DNA of 64,000 nucleotides from NCBI GenBank assembly GCA_963693305.1, contig OY855906.1, positions 845,501-909,500 on the forward strand, read 5' to 3'. Positions 23,493 to 36,398 of the stretch are shown here, piece by piece; within the stretch, counting starts at the first letter, position 1; each line of letters starts with the position of its first letter. Position numbers and translations under genes: made by a program. This DNA comes from Meandrina meandrites (Eukaryota > Cnidaria > Anthozoa > Scleractinia > Meandrinidae). Below the pieces are notes generated by a model that worked only from the letters and a program-made list of their open reading frames with translations, did not search any database and had not been told where the DNA came from.

Positions 23493-26268
23493 AGCCACTG
23501 AAAAATTCACGAAAAATGTCTACATGCAAAAACGCATGCTTACTACGTGAAATCAAACAGATGAATCTTTGGGTTTTGAGGCAAACTATTCTAACCGAAA
23601 GACGCGTACCTTTTTGTAGTTTGAAACTCAGTTGGGTCAAAATACTAGCACTTCACCCACGATAAAATGCTTTTCTCAGTTTGATTTTTCTTGCAGCCAA
23701 TCCGTGGCAATAGAAATGCCATTACTAATAATAAAATAACTTTTAACGAGGAAGCTCCCGTTCATGATAGGGTGGTTTTCAGGGAGGTCCATTTTAGTGA
23801 ATGTCTCTCTCGTAATTGATGGAACAAGTTGTTCCCTTGCGTTCGTCTCTAATCTGTTTTAGCAACAAAACCGAGCGGCCGACGATGTTTCAGTAACTGC
23901 TAAATTGGGTCCCGAAGGTGACCGCTAATTGAAGTCCCACGTTTACTTATTTTCGGCGCGAAACCGTGAACCACAAACAAATTAAGAGACCGCCGCTATA
24001 TTGTTAACGAACTAATGATTTAACAATGCTGTTTAGATGCACTACAGGACCAATAAAATATAATTAATATTCAGTTTATTGTAAATGTCGAGACAGCGCT
24101 TTGCATCGAAGTTTTGAACTTGACGAAGGTCGCGACGGCTCCAAATTAACGTTGGTTTTCTCAAATTCGATCAAATATACATACCCATAAAGAATATCGA
24201 ATAGCTATCTCTATATTTTGGGCTAGTTTTAAATTTCGTATATGATAAAAATTCAAAAGAGTTCCGAAGGGAAACCTAGCGATATTAAAGGAAATTCGCC
24301 CAAATTTACGTGATACAATTTTTTGAAAAGAAAAAATGTTTTCCTCGTGCCTTTAATTTCTAATGAAGAAAGTCCCGACACAGCAAAGCAAACATCATTA
24401 ACAATTTGATTATGAGCTCGAGATTTCTATGAGGTGATAGTTGATGAGGCCGCAGGCCGAATCAACTAAATAATGATTTCTAATTATTTTTCTACAATAT
24501 GAACTAGTATTAAACTTCACGCTTTAGCAAAATCGCGCGTGCGGACTGAATTTTCATTTGAAACCAGAAACCCATTAGGGTTAACTCCCTATGAGTTTCT
24601 GTTCAGAGAACTTAAAGTTGTGAACTCACGCTCATCAGTTCATTCAGTAATTTTAACGTTTTAAGCTCGTGCAACAGTGAATTTCCTCCTTTTAGTCCTC
24701 GAGGGAATTGAATTATCCAATAATGTTACTAAACTTCGGAGAAACGAGAAAATATCGCCATTCTGCAGACGACCTTCAGCCACTACACACTTATGGCTGA
24801 TAGTGTTCAATAGCTCAGCCAATCAGATTGCAGCAGTTGCATTAGTATACTAGTAGAATTCTTCATAATTAGTGTATAGGTGCGACAGCTCTTTTAGGTA
24901 AACTTTTTTCCTCAAATCAAGTCAAGCTTAGCTCATTCCGTGTCTTTGGTTAGGGGTTGTCCTTAATAATTATATTGGCTTAGCTGCTGCGTGAAAGGGT
25001 TCAACGTCAGTATGCAGTAAAAGTAAAACTTTGGACCATTTTTCTCCACAGTTAAAAAAAGCTCTTAAAAACCAGTTGTCATGCAGTAATGAAAATTTGC
25101 ACAAGTCGAGACTGATTTGTCAGTTAACCCTTCGGACGAGCCAGTTGACAGTTAATAACATCTAGCTTCAGTTGGTGGCCTTGATTTCCAAGCATGTTAT
25201 TGTGAAACACATGCGTATGAACACAGATCGTGAAACGTTTCAGTTCAGGAACGGAAGTTGATACACATCACTACAGCTTCTGGTTTTAGTCTTGAAAAGG
25301 GAACGATCCACAAACGTTTTTCTGGGCGTTAACCTTAGAAAGGAAGTGAACCATACAAGGCGAAGAAACTAAAAAAACGCTATGTATCTGTTCTCGCTGC
25401 ATGCGGCATTACAGCTCACGTACCCGGACAGATCAATATTCCGCGGTTGCTCTAACAGCTAAGCGACGAGGCTTGGGACCGGAGCAACTATGTGCAACTG
25501 AAAATATCAAGTACTGATTTTGCGGCAAATAATTAAAGAGTGTTAATTTGAGTAAAATGACTCAGCAGAACCGGGGTGTGTGTGACACTCATGATGCATG
25601 ACAATCAGGTGACGTAATAAAAGAACGAAGAGATCTAGACAAATAACACAGATTATTCAGAACTTTTCAAGAATTCTTTCAACTACAGAATTACGAATTA
25701 ACTACTGAAGTTAGCAGCGAGATTATTAGAGCAGTTTTTAAAGCTAGCACAAAATCAAAAAATTCCTATCCTGTTTCCTATGCATAATAAAAAACATCAT
25801 AACTAGATATAGAGGCCAGCCAGTTAGCGTGAGAAAAAGTTGTAAAATCATAAGAAAAATATGATGATAGTTTTTGGGTTGATCTCGAGGTAGAAGAAAC
25901 AACACCTTCGTACCAATCGGTGGCAAACAACAAGTTGAATAAACCTATAGCTGTTTAATTTGTTTTTCAAGAATCAAAATCCAAAGAACATAAAGAAAAT
26001 GCGTCTTAACATTATCTCAGCTCTAAGGTATTTTTTTTTCTTATGTTCGATTTTCAGGGGTGAATTACTCAAGTGAAACATCAAGTAGATTTTTCGTGTT
26101 GAGTAAAGATATACTGTAGTGTTTTTCATTGTTTCAGTCCTTAAGCACTTTAGAAAACTCACTAATGATTATTCTTATTGTCAATTCCTTTATATTTGTT
26201 AATTCGTTTGTAATTGTTTTTAATATCTTTAAGATCAACTCAATTATATCATTGTTATGCCTCATTTT
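23493..26268. other. Long intergenic stretch, no gene seen
   Basis: About 2.8 kb with only short chance frames. Around 24770-24870 a CAGCCAATCAGATTGCAGCA block resembles the CCAATCAGATTG motif of the MITE at 35466, so an old element may lie there. No exon series or domain recognised. Confidence 0.4.
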
Positions 26269-26502
26269 GAAATAATTTGTTATCTGTGGAAATCCAGTTT
26301 TAGCGAAGCCAATTGTTACATTGCAACCATATGTTAGCGGAGTAAATCACCGCGGTAAATCGCGTGTTGTCTTCGATATCAACATGAAATAATTTGTCAT
26401 CTGTGGAAATCCAGTTTTAGCGAAGCCAATTGTAACATTGCAACCATGTGTTAGCGGAGTAAATCACCGCGGTAAATCGCGTGTTGTCTTCGATATCAAC
26501 AT
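26269..26502. repeat. Two-copy tandem duplication, 117-bp unit
   Basis: 26269-26385 and 26386-26502 are nearly identical (three or four differences), each starting GAAATAATTTG and ending GATATCAACAT. The unit contains CACCGCGGTAAATCGCG. The low divergence implies a fairly recent duplication. Confidence 0.85.
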
Positions 26503-27039
26503 ATCTTTTGGGCGGTTCAGATGTGAAAAAGCAGACAACACAAAGAACAGGACGTGTAATTATTAACATTGATCGTAAATATTTATAATTACAACAGAGG
26601 ATCATAATGATAATTGCATAATCAAGATTTTTCCCACGTCTTATCACAAACTTCCCCTTGAAGGTTGTTTGTAACGGTAAGTCTGCCACAACTACTTGCA
26701 AACATGGAGCACGTTTAAAAATGTCCACAGTATATTCAGTTGAAATCATAGCAAATAATGTATATGATTATCGAAAAACATGAGCTTATCAGAATTAAAA
26801 TGTGATCTTATAGATGATGTTCCCATGAAATATCCGTCGCATAACTATTAATAACTAATTGCCGCGGCAGAGCGGGTGAGGAAGTGGGTGCACCAATACT
26901 AACCAGTAATTGGAAAGAATGAATAAATGACAGATTATAAGTGGTCGTCAGTGTGCCCTAAATATAAAACTAAATTGCGCCTTATTTATTCCACGAACTA
27001 ACCTGGCAGATATTAGATGCGAACGGACTCCATAGATCG

Positions 27040-30000
27040 ATGATGATGCCGAGATCTAGTAAGGATTTTTTGAACTGTGTCGCAAACTGAGCTTTCTCTG
27101 TTTTATGAGTAGGAAATACGCGCGCGTATTTTCGAAACAAATTTTAAAGTTTTTCTCTATTTTGATTTTTTAGTTACAGGCGCTGCTCTTTTGCTTGTGG
27201 TTTTGTGCGTTGGTGGAGAAGGGAGATTTTGTAAGTGAATGCATCGAGTAACTATATCGTTTTAGGGTTCTTTTCTCTATCTATCTTTAGTTTATAGTAA
27301 TATTTATTGCACTGACTATGACTATGTTACGAACCTGTAGTTGAAATCGATGGAATGCATATGTGTGCTTAGAGTGGTTTTACTCGACCTGTGAGACAAC
27401 TTGTAACAATTAGTGCGTAATAGTCCAAACTTAACAAAAGAAAAAAATGGAATTGGTGTGTAATACTATCTAAAAGTTTGGTTACTATTTCACAGGTTAA
27501 GTAAAATCACTCTATCATTCAGTTTTTCCTAAGATATTCTCTAATAGTACGGTGACTAGAAAATATGACAAATCAAGGATACATCGATGAATTGAAAAAG
27601 AAATTGTTTTGCGTCGGCGGTAGAGCGAAAAACGCAGTTAATTATCATGTTAAGTTGCTACTAAATTAACCGAATTTATCAATTTTACTGAGCCATTCGC
27701 CAGAAAAAATTTAATAACTGTGATCGAATAGGGTTAATAATAACAATAATAATCGAGTGAAGCAAGAACGCTGAGCTTGTTTGTATATCAGTCAGTTTCC
27801 ACTCTTAAAATAAGTTTAAACCGTTTATTTCAAGTTAGTTTTAAAAAAACGTCAGTGGAAGCTACTGAATGATCGGTTTATCCAGACATAATTTTGAACT
27901 GTGGGTAAAAGTTAAATCATGCTAGCAAATCAGTGCAGTATCGACTGATAGAAAATTACTTCTTGCCTTGATTATCGTATTTTCTTGCGACCGTGGTCGG
28001 TTATTCATTTGTAATTTGAAAATCTCTTAGAATTCGCACGATAAATTTGGTCCCCTAATAGGCGTGAAATGTGATGATCCTTCCTTGCCCCCGAAAACAA
28101 TTTATACCTTAAAGACAAAGACGAAGTAAACAGTTACCGAACTAAGAACAGTATTGCGAGCGATCGACTTCTGTGCCAATATACTGCCAGCAAAACAACA
28201 TTGTCTGTTTGTCCTAGGGTAATTAATGATCACAAATGCTTGTTCGGGTATAGGCAAAATGTCATTATTTTTCACATCATTTATACAGTAAAATGTAAGT
28301 AACTTAAAGAGGGAGAACAGTTAAAAAGACATCTCAGAAAGTTGATTTATGGTCGTTTCGGTGATAAAGCGCTTCCCATTTTAATGAAAGTTAGATGTTG
28401 AACTAACAGTTGCGTAAAGTAAGCTGTCTTTTTTGCGACGTGTGGAACTCAGCTGTGTAAAATGATACAATTTCCTTCCAAAGATATAACTCACGAACAA
28501 ACACAATAAAGTTCAGGAGAGCTTAGCCCGATTTTGAATAACCACAACAGGTTAAGACCCACAGAAGTGTTATGGTTAACCACAAATGAATGAAGTGAAA
28601 TAGTTAGTCGGAACTCACAGGAACTCGAGAACAAGAAAGACAAAAATGGAAAAGGAAACAGCTCTAATAAATTTATACTCCGAGGTGAATTGGTTACAGA
28701 GTGCAATACCGAAATAAGATAACATCAAAGAGCTAAAATTTGAATCTGTGCTAAATAAAAAATTAACTGATATAGCGGAATCGACTAAAAATGGTTCACA
28801 TAACTCAACTGAAATGAAATTGGTCAACTTCGACTAATAAAGTTATTTAAGCTAATAAAAGTACAATGGTTTCATTTTATTGGAAATAAAAACGACAATT
28901 AAAAGCTATTACTGATGAAACTAAGATGGTTCTTTATTTATCGTTTTGTTGTAGCAACACGACTCAAACAGTTTTACTAAGGTATTCTTTTACTCAAAGC
29001 AAGGCGGGGATTTGTTTCTGATCTTGAAAATAAGATTTCTGACATTATCGCTCCTTTGTAAAGCAATAAATCTGAACTTAATCATGTGAATTGAGTAATT
29101 TTCAAACGGAAGACGGAAATCAGTATTCTTTATTATTAATAGCAGGGCTAATATATATACCCTATGCGTGCAGCATAAAACAGAAGACTTGAAGTGCTTA
29201 TGAATAAACATGAATAATTAAGTGCTTTTCCTTTTTTCATCGTTTTTAAGTCATCATGAATGTAATGTATACTGTAGCCATCGCAATTACGCTGTATGTT
29301 TCCACAATCCCGCCCAATTATTGTTAAAAACACAGCGCTTGAATAAGCTGTTTATTTACACCATTTTTTTCTTTTTTACTCTGAAGAAGGCACTAGCATA
29401 AATGACGTCAACAGACTAAGCGTGCTGTTTAACACTGAGGCCATTAATTATATTTGATTAAGAACGTAAAGTCGTCACGAGCGAATTATCACCATGGAAG
29501 TCGTAATCTTCCTTATTTGTAAATGAAAGGCTGAAACGTTATATTAGGTCAGTACAACGTAGGTACTGAAAAACGGCAAATACAATTTGATAATAAGGTT
29601 TTTTATGTCAGATGGCGAGCAAAGGCAAGCCAATTTGCTTGAAAGTGACGCACGGAACTAATTGTTTAGTTTCATTAGCTTAGAGAATAAAAGAGCTCAG
29701 CGAATTTTGACAAACGTTTTATTTAAAATTTTGACGCAAATTATCGTTCCCTACCTGCTTTAAGAGTGTCCTGTCCGATATTGTTAAAGTTGAACGATTC
29801 TTGCATAGTTTTAGGCATTCCTGCACGCCAGATCTCGTAATATATGCCACAGTGGTCCTGACACTGCATACACTTTAACCCATAATGCACTAAATAAAAC
29901 GAAAACACTTAGCTATATAGTCTTATATTAGGAATTGTTTCATGGAGTGTTTTTGTGGAGCTCTACTCCATGCTATATATCATGTACGCCTTTTGTCTTT

Positions 30001-31990
30001 AGTTTGAACTGGCTTGAATCTGGTCAGTGACCTCTAATGCCATGAAAATGAATAGCTAAATTGCTTTCAGAATGCTTTTGAACGCAGTTTTAATATCACC
30101 GACTTAATGTCCACTAGCCTACTAACATGTGAAGAAATCGCAAAATATACCAAATAACTTCAATCTATAATTTTGTAAAATATTATGTTCCCACTGGATA
30201 AATTGCATGGAGAGAAAAAATGCTCTGGCTTCAAAATTTACGGAACTAAGTTGTTTAAAGGACCTACGTTTTTTTCCGGCTTGCTGGAAAAGTTTCAAAA
30301 GAGATAAATCTATTCAAGAAAAGATTGATCCAAATCTACTTGTAGCTTCAAATGCTTGATTCCAATGAGTTTAGTGCACGAGTAGCTACGAGTGGACTTG
30401 CAGATCAGATTCTAATCCAAGCAATCCACTTTCCAGTACAGGATTGAACTTGAAACTCTTGGGAATGATGCGAAAAGAGTTTTAACAACTCATTTACCTG
30501 TTTTCGTTTCTTTATAGTATGTTCAAAGAGGCTAGATATTGTAATAGCCGTGGACGTCTCTGGGAGTATAAGCAGTAGTGATTTCATTAAGCAGCAAGCA
30601 TTTCTTCGGAGCGTGGTAGATTCTGTGTCCATTTCAGCCACCTCCGGTGCTCGTTTCATCATCTTTGGATTTGATCATAACACGAACAGCATAGCATCAA
30701 GCTTCAATGATCGTGCAGCAAGATGGCGCGATTTAATCAAGCAACAAATAAACAGCTTACAATTAACATTAGGAGCTACAACAATCATTGAGGCCATAAC
30801 AGAAGCCAAGGAGCTGCTCAACACTACATCACGGAACGTACCTCGGGTTGTTGTATTTCTCACTGATGGTGTGAATTATGGAGGCGTTGAATCCTTGAGG
30901 CGGCCTGCACAGGAGTTGAGAACGGTCAGTGGAATTAACAATAAACTAATCTACACACTTCTAAATGATCGCTGTACATATGAAAACCAAAGTTATCCAT
31001 TCACAGGAATATTATATTCTTTTTCTTGAACTTGCTTGAGCTCTCTCTATCTGATATTTCTCCATTAGAAATCAAAGCATAACTTGTTACTTAGAAGTTT
31101 GACTATCTGTCCGTTTTCTGCAAATATATTGAGGTCGACACATGTTTGAGGGCCTCCCAGGGGAGTACATGTTCTTTATTTTTTTTTTCATTTTCTCCCT
31201 TGTTTCCAGTATAAATTCCCTAAAAATTTTCCCGAAAATTTCCCGTTAATAGTAACGGTAACCCTTGTTCTCTTAAAATAATTTATTCATTAAAATGATA
31301 AAAAAAAAAAACAAACCCTGATTTTTTAAAAATTATATTTTTCATTATTTTTTGTCAGTTAACCTGTAATGATCTCTTTCTAAATAATTACAGCTTGATG
31401 GCTTTGGAATCCATTTTTATAATAATATTAATAATATAAACAAGGATCTCTCTTCGCCCGGTGAATTCAATCACCGCTCGAGACTCGGGACCTCTCGACC
31501 CGAACAGTTCCACATTGATGACATAGCACTACAAAGATCCATGGCGTGTCTTTGATTGGTTATTACTTGCGCGCGAAAATTCAAAACGAGCAGCCAATCA
31601 TATATGGAGACGGATCTTCCTACAGCTACGTCATCAGTTGGAAGTACTTGGGCCGCATCTCAGACTTTTTTGGAGTGCGCGCTAAGAGGTTGTCTCAGCT
31701 GCTGTTTTACTCAAGCTTTTGTTTCATATATCTTTCAGTTGTTTAATGCCAGAGTTGTCGGCCTTGGAGTTGGTCCAGCTGACGAAATCAACGTAGAAGC
31801 GTTTGAAGTACTAACAGGACAAAAGAATCGGCATATAATTCTGCGATTCAAGAAAAGTAATAGCTGTAGCGGTGATGATGATGATGATGATGACTGTGAA
31901 TGCAGTGATGATGACGACGACGACGATAGCGATGACGATGGTTGCGGCAGCAGCGAGTTGAGAAGAGCCGTCTCACTGATTTGTGGTTAG
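27040..31990 (+). CDS. Small secreted von Willebrand factor A protein with Asp-rich tail
   Basis: Four-exon model of 242 residues: 27040-27058, 27180-27230, 30518-30924, 31739-31990 (stop TAG). All junctions are GT/AG and in frame (phases 1, 1, 0). Exons 1-2 encode a signal peptide, MMMPRSSAALLLVVLCVGG. Exon 3 holds most of a vWA domain with an intact metal-ion-dependent adhesion site: DVSGS after IVIAV, the TLGATT threonine and FLTDGVNYGG. Exon 4 completes the fold (ARVVGLGVGPADEINVEAF). The C-terminus carries two aspartate runs split by CEC, encoded by GAT/GAC repeats at about 31874-31950, and ends SLICG. vWA domains mediate protein or matrix binding; the partner is unknown. Exons 1-2 are short and rest on phase and signal-peptide logic, so they are less certain than exons 3-4. 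Confidence 0.75.
27231..30517. other. 3.3-kb intron 2 of the small vWA gene, nothing else seen
   Basis: AT-rich with many short frames on both strands and no recognisable domain. The acceptor at its end is TTTCTTTATAG. Confidence 0.45.
31871..31955 (+). repeat. GAT/GAC trinucleotide repeat coding for poly-Asp
   Basis: Runs of GAT then GAC codons, interrupted by TGTGAATGCAGT, code for the acidic tail of the small vWA protein. Length polymorphism is likely. Confidence 0.85.
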
Positions 31991-33407
31991 ATTTGACGTA
32001 ACACAGGATTTTATCAAATCTGCTATTTGTAAAAAAAAAAGTATATACAAGTTATGGTGATGAGCGCCGTTACGCGATTGCCACTCAGACAAATTTAAAA
32101 TAATATTTTACATCTTAACGACGACGACGTTCTGTTACGTTTCTTTATATTTGACCAATCAGAATCTGAGGTGTGTGTGGGTGGAGTAAACAAGTGTTTC
32201 TTATTTACCGCCGGCGGCATGCTAACGTATTGCTTCAGCCCCATACTGCTGATTGGTTAAATTTGGCAGCCAGAACCCATCAAAATATCAAATGTCCATA
32301 ATGATAAAAATGATAACGTATTCAAAATGAGCCGTGTGGTTTCCAAAGAAGAAGTCATATCAATTCGCTCCTGGGCACATCAGTAAATAAAATCTCACCC
32401 TCCACTTCCAAAAGGAGCCATTTGATTAGTCACTTCTTCATGTCCAGGAAAGTCTCGTTTAGCGTCCGTCTAATCTTTCTTCAAATGTCACCAAACAGGT
32501 CTCATGGGGTGTGACTACCTTTCAAGTAAGACACTCTGCTTTCTACCGGAAATTTTCTTTAGATTTTGTATTCATCTATTTAATGAAGCTTAAGAATAAC
32601 AGTTTATTTAGTACATATTTCGTTATGCCCAGCGATACTGCTTTATATAGAACAAGAAAACATTAATATAATTAAAAGTGTTGTAAAAAGAAAAAACGAC
32701 GAAGGCCAGATACAGCATTACGTCATACCGTAACTCGAAATCAGCAACGTTTAAGTATATTTGACAACTATTTTCGATTGCTTGGCAAATTAAAATCAAG
32801 CAAGGCTAGAAGGAACGAATCATATGTAAGCACCTTAAGGTAAATAGTTGCACTTAGTTAATTACGACCTCAGACTAACTAAAAGTAGTAAGTTAAACTT
32901 AATCATCGCGGCGAATAAAGCCTGACGTTTCGAGCGTTAGCAATTCGTCTAAGAAAACTTTTGGCCTGATTTTGGGCTGCGCCAGATAAGGCAGGGCCGG
33001 CTGCTTTAATAGCGAGTGGTGAAAGTATCCAGCATTGTACGGTTGTTTTATAACTTGCTTTAGCAAATAAAATATCCATTTTTGTGTTTGTAAAACGTTG
33101 TTGTTGTTAATTAAGTAAAACCTAGCTGGAAGCGGCTCAAGCCAAAAAGGGAGAAGCGAAGACTAGATATCTTCAATACTTGTCGAGCATTTACACCGAA
33201 AATCCGGAAATTCCGGTTGGAAATTCAAATGGTACGCGCCATTCTGTTTGAACAGCTTTAGAAATTATGGGTTGCTTACCGTTTTCACTCTTTCAGGCTG
33301 ATTTGGCAGTACTTCGTAACTTTTCCTTCGTCCATATATAGGTTAAGTTAAGTCATTTAATTTTTATGCATGACATTTGGCAAATGGTAAGCATGTCAAG
33401 CATTAGA
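31991..33407. other. Intergenic DNA after the small vWA gene
   Basis: A possible poly(A) signal AATAAA lies at 32386-32391. No gene or repeat was recognised otherwise. Confidence 0.4.
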
Positions 33408-33809
33408 CCTGTCCCGATTGTGCTCGTAAAATGCTGGAAAGTTGCCCGCTGGAATGCCAAAAAGTTGCTGAAAATTGTCAAAAATCCAAAGAGTTGCTAC
33501 CAAAATTTCTTGATATTTTTATATAAACGTGAAAAGCTTTATTTTCGTTCTTTACAATAAATATGGGCAAAAAAAATCCAAGGTTATGTGTGCAAAAGGT
33601 TGATAAACATTCAAGAAATTCGCATGAATTGAAGTTTTCTATGAAATCGTTAACTTTTTCGTGCTTGATATGTACTCTGAACCAATATTTTGATCAAAAA
33701 TTGCTCAGAAGGGCAAAACTAGTATACGCTCGAGGTTGCTATAGAACCGCAAAAAGCTGCTCCAAGCGCCAAAAGTTGCTCAAAAGTTGCCCAGCACAAT
33801 CGGGACAGG
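33408..33809. mobile_element. 402-bp MITE with CCTGTCCCGATTGTGCT inverted termini
   Basis: The left end CCTGTCCCGATTGTGCT is the exact inverse of the right end AGCACAATCGGGACAGG. The interior near both ends carries many AAGTTGC or AAGTTGCC units. Frames inside it are by-products. Confidence 0.85.
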
Positions 33810-34465
33810 CGTAGTAGGTATCACAGGCAACCATAAGGCACCGCCCTTAGATTCCTAAAAAGTTGATTCATTTAGCACTCTCGGCGTTACATGCCACACT
33901 GTGTTACTCGGTGCACGATCAAACTCTAGTAGCCACCTGTCACTTTACAAAGTCCCAATCGGCCACTGATTTTACTCCAGACTTCGGAGACTAGCAACTG
34001 TCTCTGGCCTGTGCGATGCACCGTTTGCGAGAATTTGTGAGGCCTAGTATGGAGACGCCATATTTGTGTCCTTCCGAGGGGTACAGATATGGCCGCCGTG
34101 ATGTCAGAGAAACCATCTGGAACTTAATTTTGCTATTAATAGCGACTACTTTTGGCTCATGATCTATTATACTTTTACATAAACAGCAGTCAGCACATTG
34201 GGAATGTTCAATATGCAAAAATGGAAAGGAAAACCTATTTTGAATCAAAACAACTTTGTCACGGCACTCAGCTTGATATCACATACGTCGGAGAACTCGA
34301 ATATTCAAAATGCTCTGTTTTAAAAACGATTGGCACAACCAAGCAGGAAATTTGCAAAAAGATATATTTTTAGTTCATCTTACACCAAGTGGCATCGAAC
34401 GTTTAGCAGGCCTATTGAATTTTGATTCCAAAATTTTATGACGTAACATGAAAACCAAGAATAAT

Positions 34466-34800
34466 ACTAAAACAGTGGATAGCGTTGTTGGCGCGCGCTG
34501 ATTGGCTAATCCGGATATCCTTTGCTATTCACCTCCGAGCAACTCTTGTGCGAAAACTGTTATCGCTGACAGGAATAAATGTGTTAAATAAGCCATTTTG
34601 GGTTATGCTATCTCACTGTTTTAGTACACTCTAAAACAACTATTCACTTTAATATCGGTGGCTAGTTAACAATTATTCTTTGAAATCGAGGTGAATAGTG
34701 GCAGAATATTTACCGAGCCGCGTAGCGGCGAGGTAAATATTCTGCCGCTATTCACCTCGATTTCAAAGAATAATTGTTTTAGTATATACACACGAAGTGA
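34466..34800. mobile_element. AGTATATAC-family MITE cluster with inner palindrome
   Basis: Starts ACTAAAACAGTGGATAGCG, contains GATTGGCTAATCCGGATATC and ends TTTTAGTATATACACACG. The sub-segment 34668-34778 is a near-perfect palindrome (AACAATTATTCTTTGAAATC / GATTTCAAAGAATAATTGTT) around a GCCGCGTAGCGGC centre. It probably combines two insertions. Confidence 0.65.
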
Positions 34801-35465
34801 TCTCAAAACAGACAATCTATACATTTTCAAAAGGAAACCAATGAAAGGCAATTTTATTGACGTCTAATTTGACGTCTCAATTCATGCGTGAAACACGTAC
34901 AAAACAGTACAAAACTATTTACAGATTCTTTTAACATGGCAAATACACAATCTTCGATAAAATCCTCGTCAAAATGGTCCTTTTACACAGTTCAAATCAG
35001 CAACTTTAATTGAAAGTCTGCTTGGAAATCGATAACTGATCAATCAAAGTTTTCAAAGTTGTCAAGAAAGGCTTGTTGTTTGAGGTGAGTGTTGTCTTGT
35101 TGTAATATGACCTGTCTTGTTTTCTTGCGGACATATAAAACTTCAATTCTTCTTTTTCCATTTCCTCGATTTCGGTGAGAAATTCGTTCTGTCAGGCAAA
35201 CCAGTCTACAAAAATACTTGTAATGAGACAAATTTTAGTCGTGAAGATTAATTGCTCGCTATTTAGCGATAGGTCGAATTCACGGTAATTATCTCGATAA
35301 ACAAACTGAAAAACACTTGTTTGCAAAACATGACTTCTTCACTTATCTTTAAAAACTTTTAGGCCAAAGTTCGTTGCCTTCTTGGTTTCTTCTGGCACGC
35401 TGTCGTCTTTTATTTTCACTATTTTTCACGAGTTTACGCCGGCCATTTTGTTTTATGTTTTATGG

Positions 35466-35576
35466 GATAATGCATTATCCACTCGGTAGCGAGTGAATAA
35501 TGCGGCATTAGCCCGAGATAGCGAACCAATCAGATTGCTGGAATAGCCAAGATCACTGAGTGTGTATATACTAATG
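35466..35576. mobile_element. Inverse copy of the 9706 MITE arm
   Basis: AACCAATCAGATTGCTGGAA, TAGCCAAGATCACTGAGTGT and GTATATACTA are the reverse complement of 9706-9760. The left side (GCATTATCCACTCGGTAGCG) has its own short inverted pairs. Confidence 0.6.
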
Positions 35577-35819
35577 GTGGATATCTCCCTCTCCGCATCG
35601 TAGCCTGCGAGCAGGCTTTCTTCAGGGAGGCCGCGAGTTTGATAGCAGCGCGCGAGCGGCCGCGAGTAGCAAGCCGCTGAGCCGTGGGCGAGCAAAGCGA
35701 GCAACGAGAAACGTTGCTCGCTCCGCTCGCCGTAACTCGCGGCTTCGCCACTCGCGCGTTGCCCCCAAGTGCCCGCTTGCAGGCTATCCGCTTCGCGGTT
35801 CGGTAAATATCCACCACTA
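35571..35819. mobile_element. MITE with ATGGTGGATAT ends holding a GC-rich module
   Basis: ATGGTGGATAT at the left is mirrored by ATATCCACCACT at the right. Between them, about 35600-35788, is a GC-rich segment with AGCCTGCGAGCAGGCT and repeated GCGAG/CTCGC units, much richer in G+C than its surroundings. Likely a nested insertion. Confidence 0.6.
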
Positions 35820-36115
35820 GCTAGCCAGGGGGTGTAGTAGGGCAGCGATGAAAAATTGGGCAAAGAAAGTCAAGGATAAAGATAAAACCAACGGGAGGGG
35901 CAAAGGCTCCTCGGAACTTTCGGCTGGAACTGAAGCAAATGGACATTAATTTTCCGGGAGATCGCTTCAAAAGTTGTGTATGGACGACGTAGTCCTTCAA
36001 CTCCGGTCTACGGTCGGAAACCATTTCTGGATCATTTGTTTATTTCTCCCGTATTCAGTCATGGGAAAACAATAACCGGAAAATGAATTATAAATGCAAG
36101 CGCGCTCTCTCTCGA

Positions 36116-36349
36116 GGCCCTGATAGGGGGGGGTCCAGTTATCCCTTATCCCTTGAATTCGGAGCACAGTTATCCCTTATCCCTGAAAGTATCAACAGCG
36201 TTATCCCCAAAAATATCTCGGGTAGAGTTTTCAATTATCCCTTAAACTAATCTTCTTATCCCTTATCCCTAAAATATTTTCCCCGTTATCCTTTATCCCC
36301 ATAATTATTTTTCCTGTTATCCCTTATCCCCAAAACCCCTAACAGGGCC
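36116..36349. mobile_element. 234-bp MITE with GGCCCTG termini and TTATCCC array
   Basis: GGCCCTGATAGGGG at the left and CCCCTAACAGGGCC at the right are inverted copies; TCTCTC-type sequence flanks both. The inside carries about ten TTATCCC units, often doubled as TTATCCCTTATCCC, giving GGGATAAGGGATAA on the other strand. It ends 50 bp before the MFSD6-like start codon. Confidence 0.75.
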
Positions 36350-36398
36350 TCTCTCTCTTTCGCTTTGTGCTCGCCTCGTGCTTGCCTCGCACTTCAAA

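Noticed and set aside
26417..26749. 110-codon minus-strand frame
   Set aside because: Overlaps the 117-bp tandem duplication, lacks any recognisable domain and has no supporting splice sites.
35453..35863. 136-codon minus-strand frame with Arg/Ala/Ser-rich sequence
   Set aside because: It runs through MITE ends and the GC-rich repeat module; no domain and no splice partners.
36378..36398. Upstream start for the MFSD6-like protein
   Set aside because: The codon there is GTG; the ATG at 36399 is the normal eukaryotic choice.
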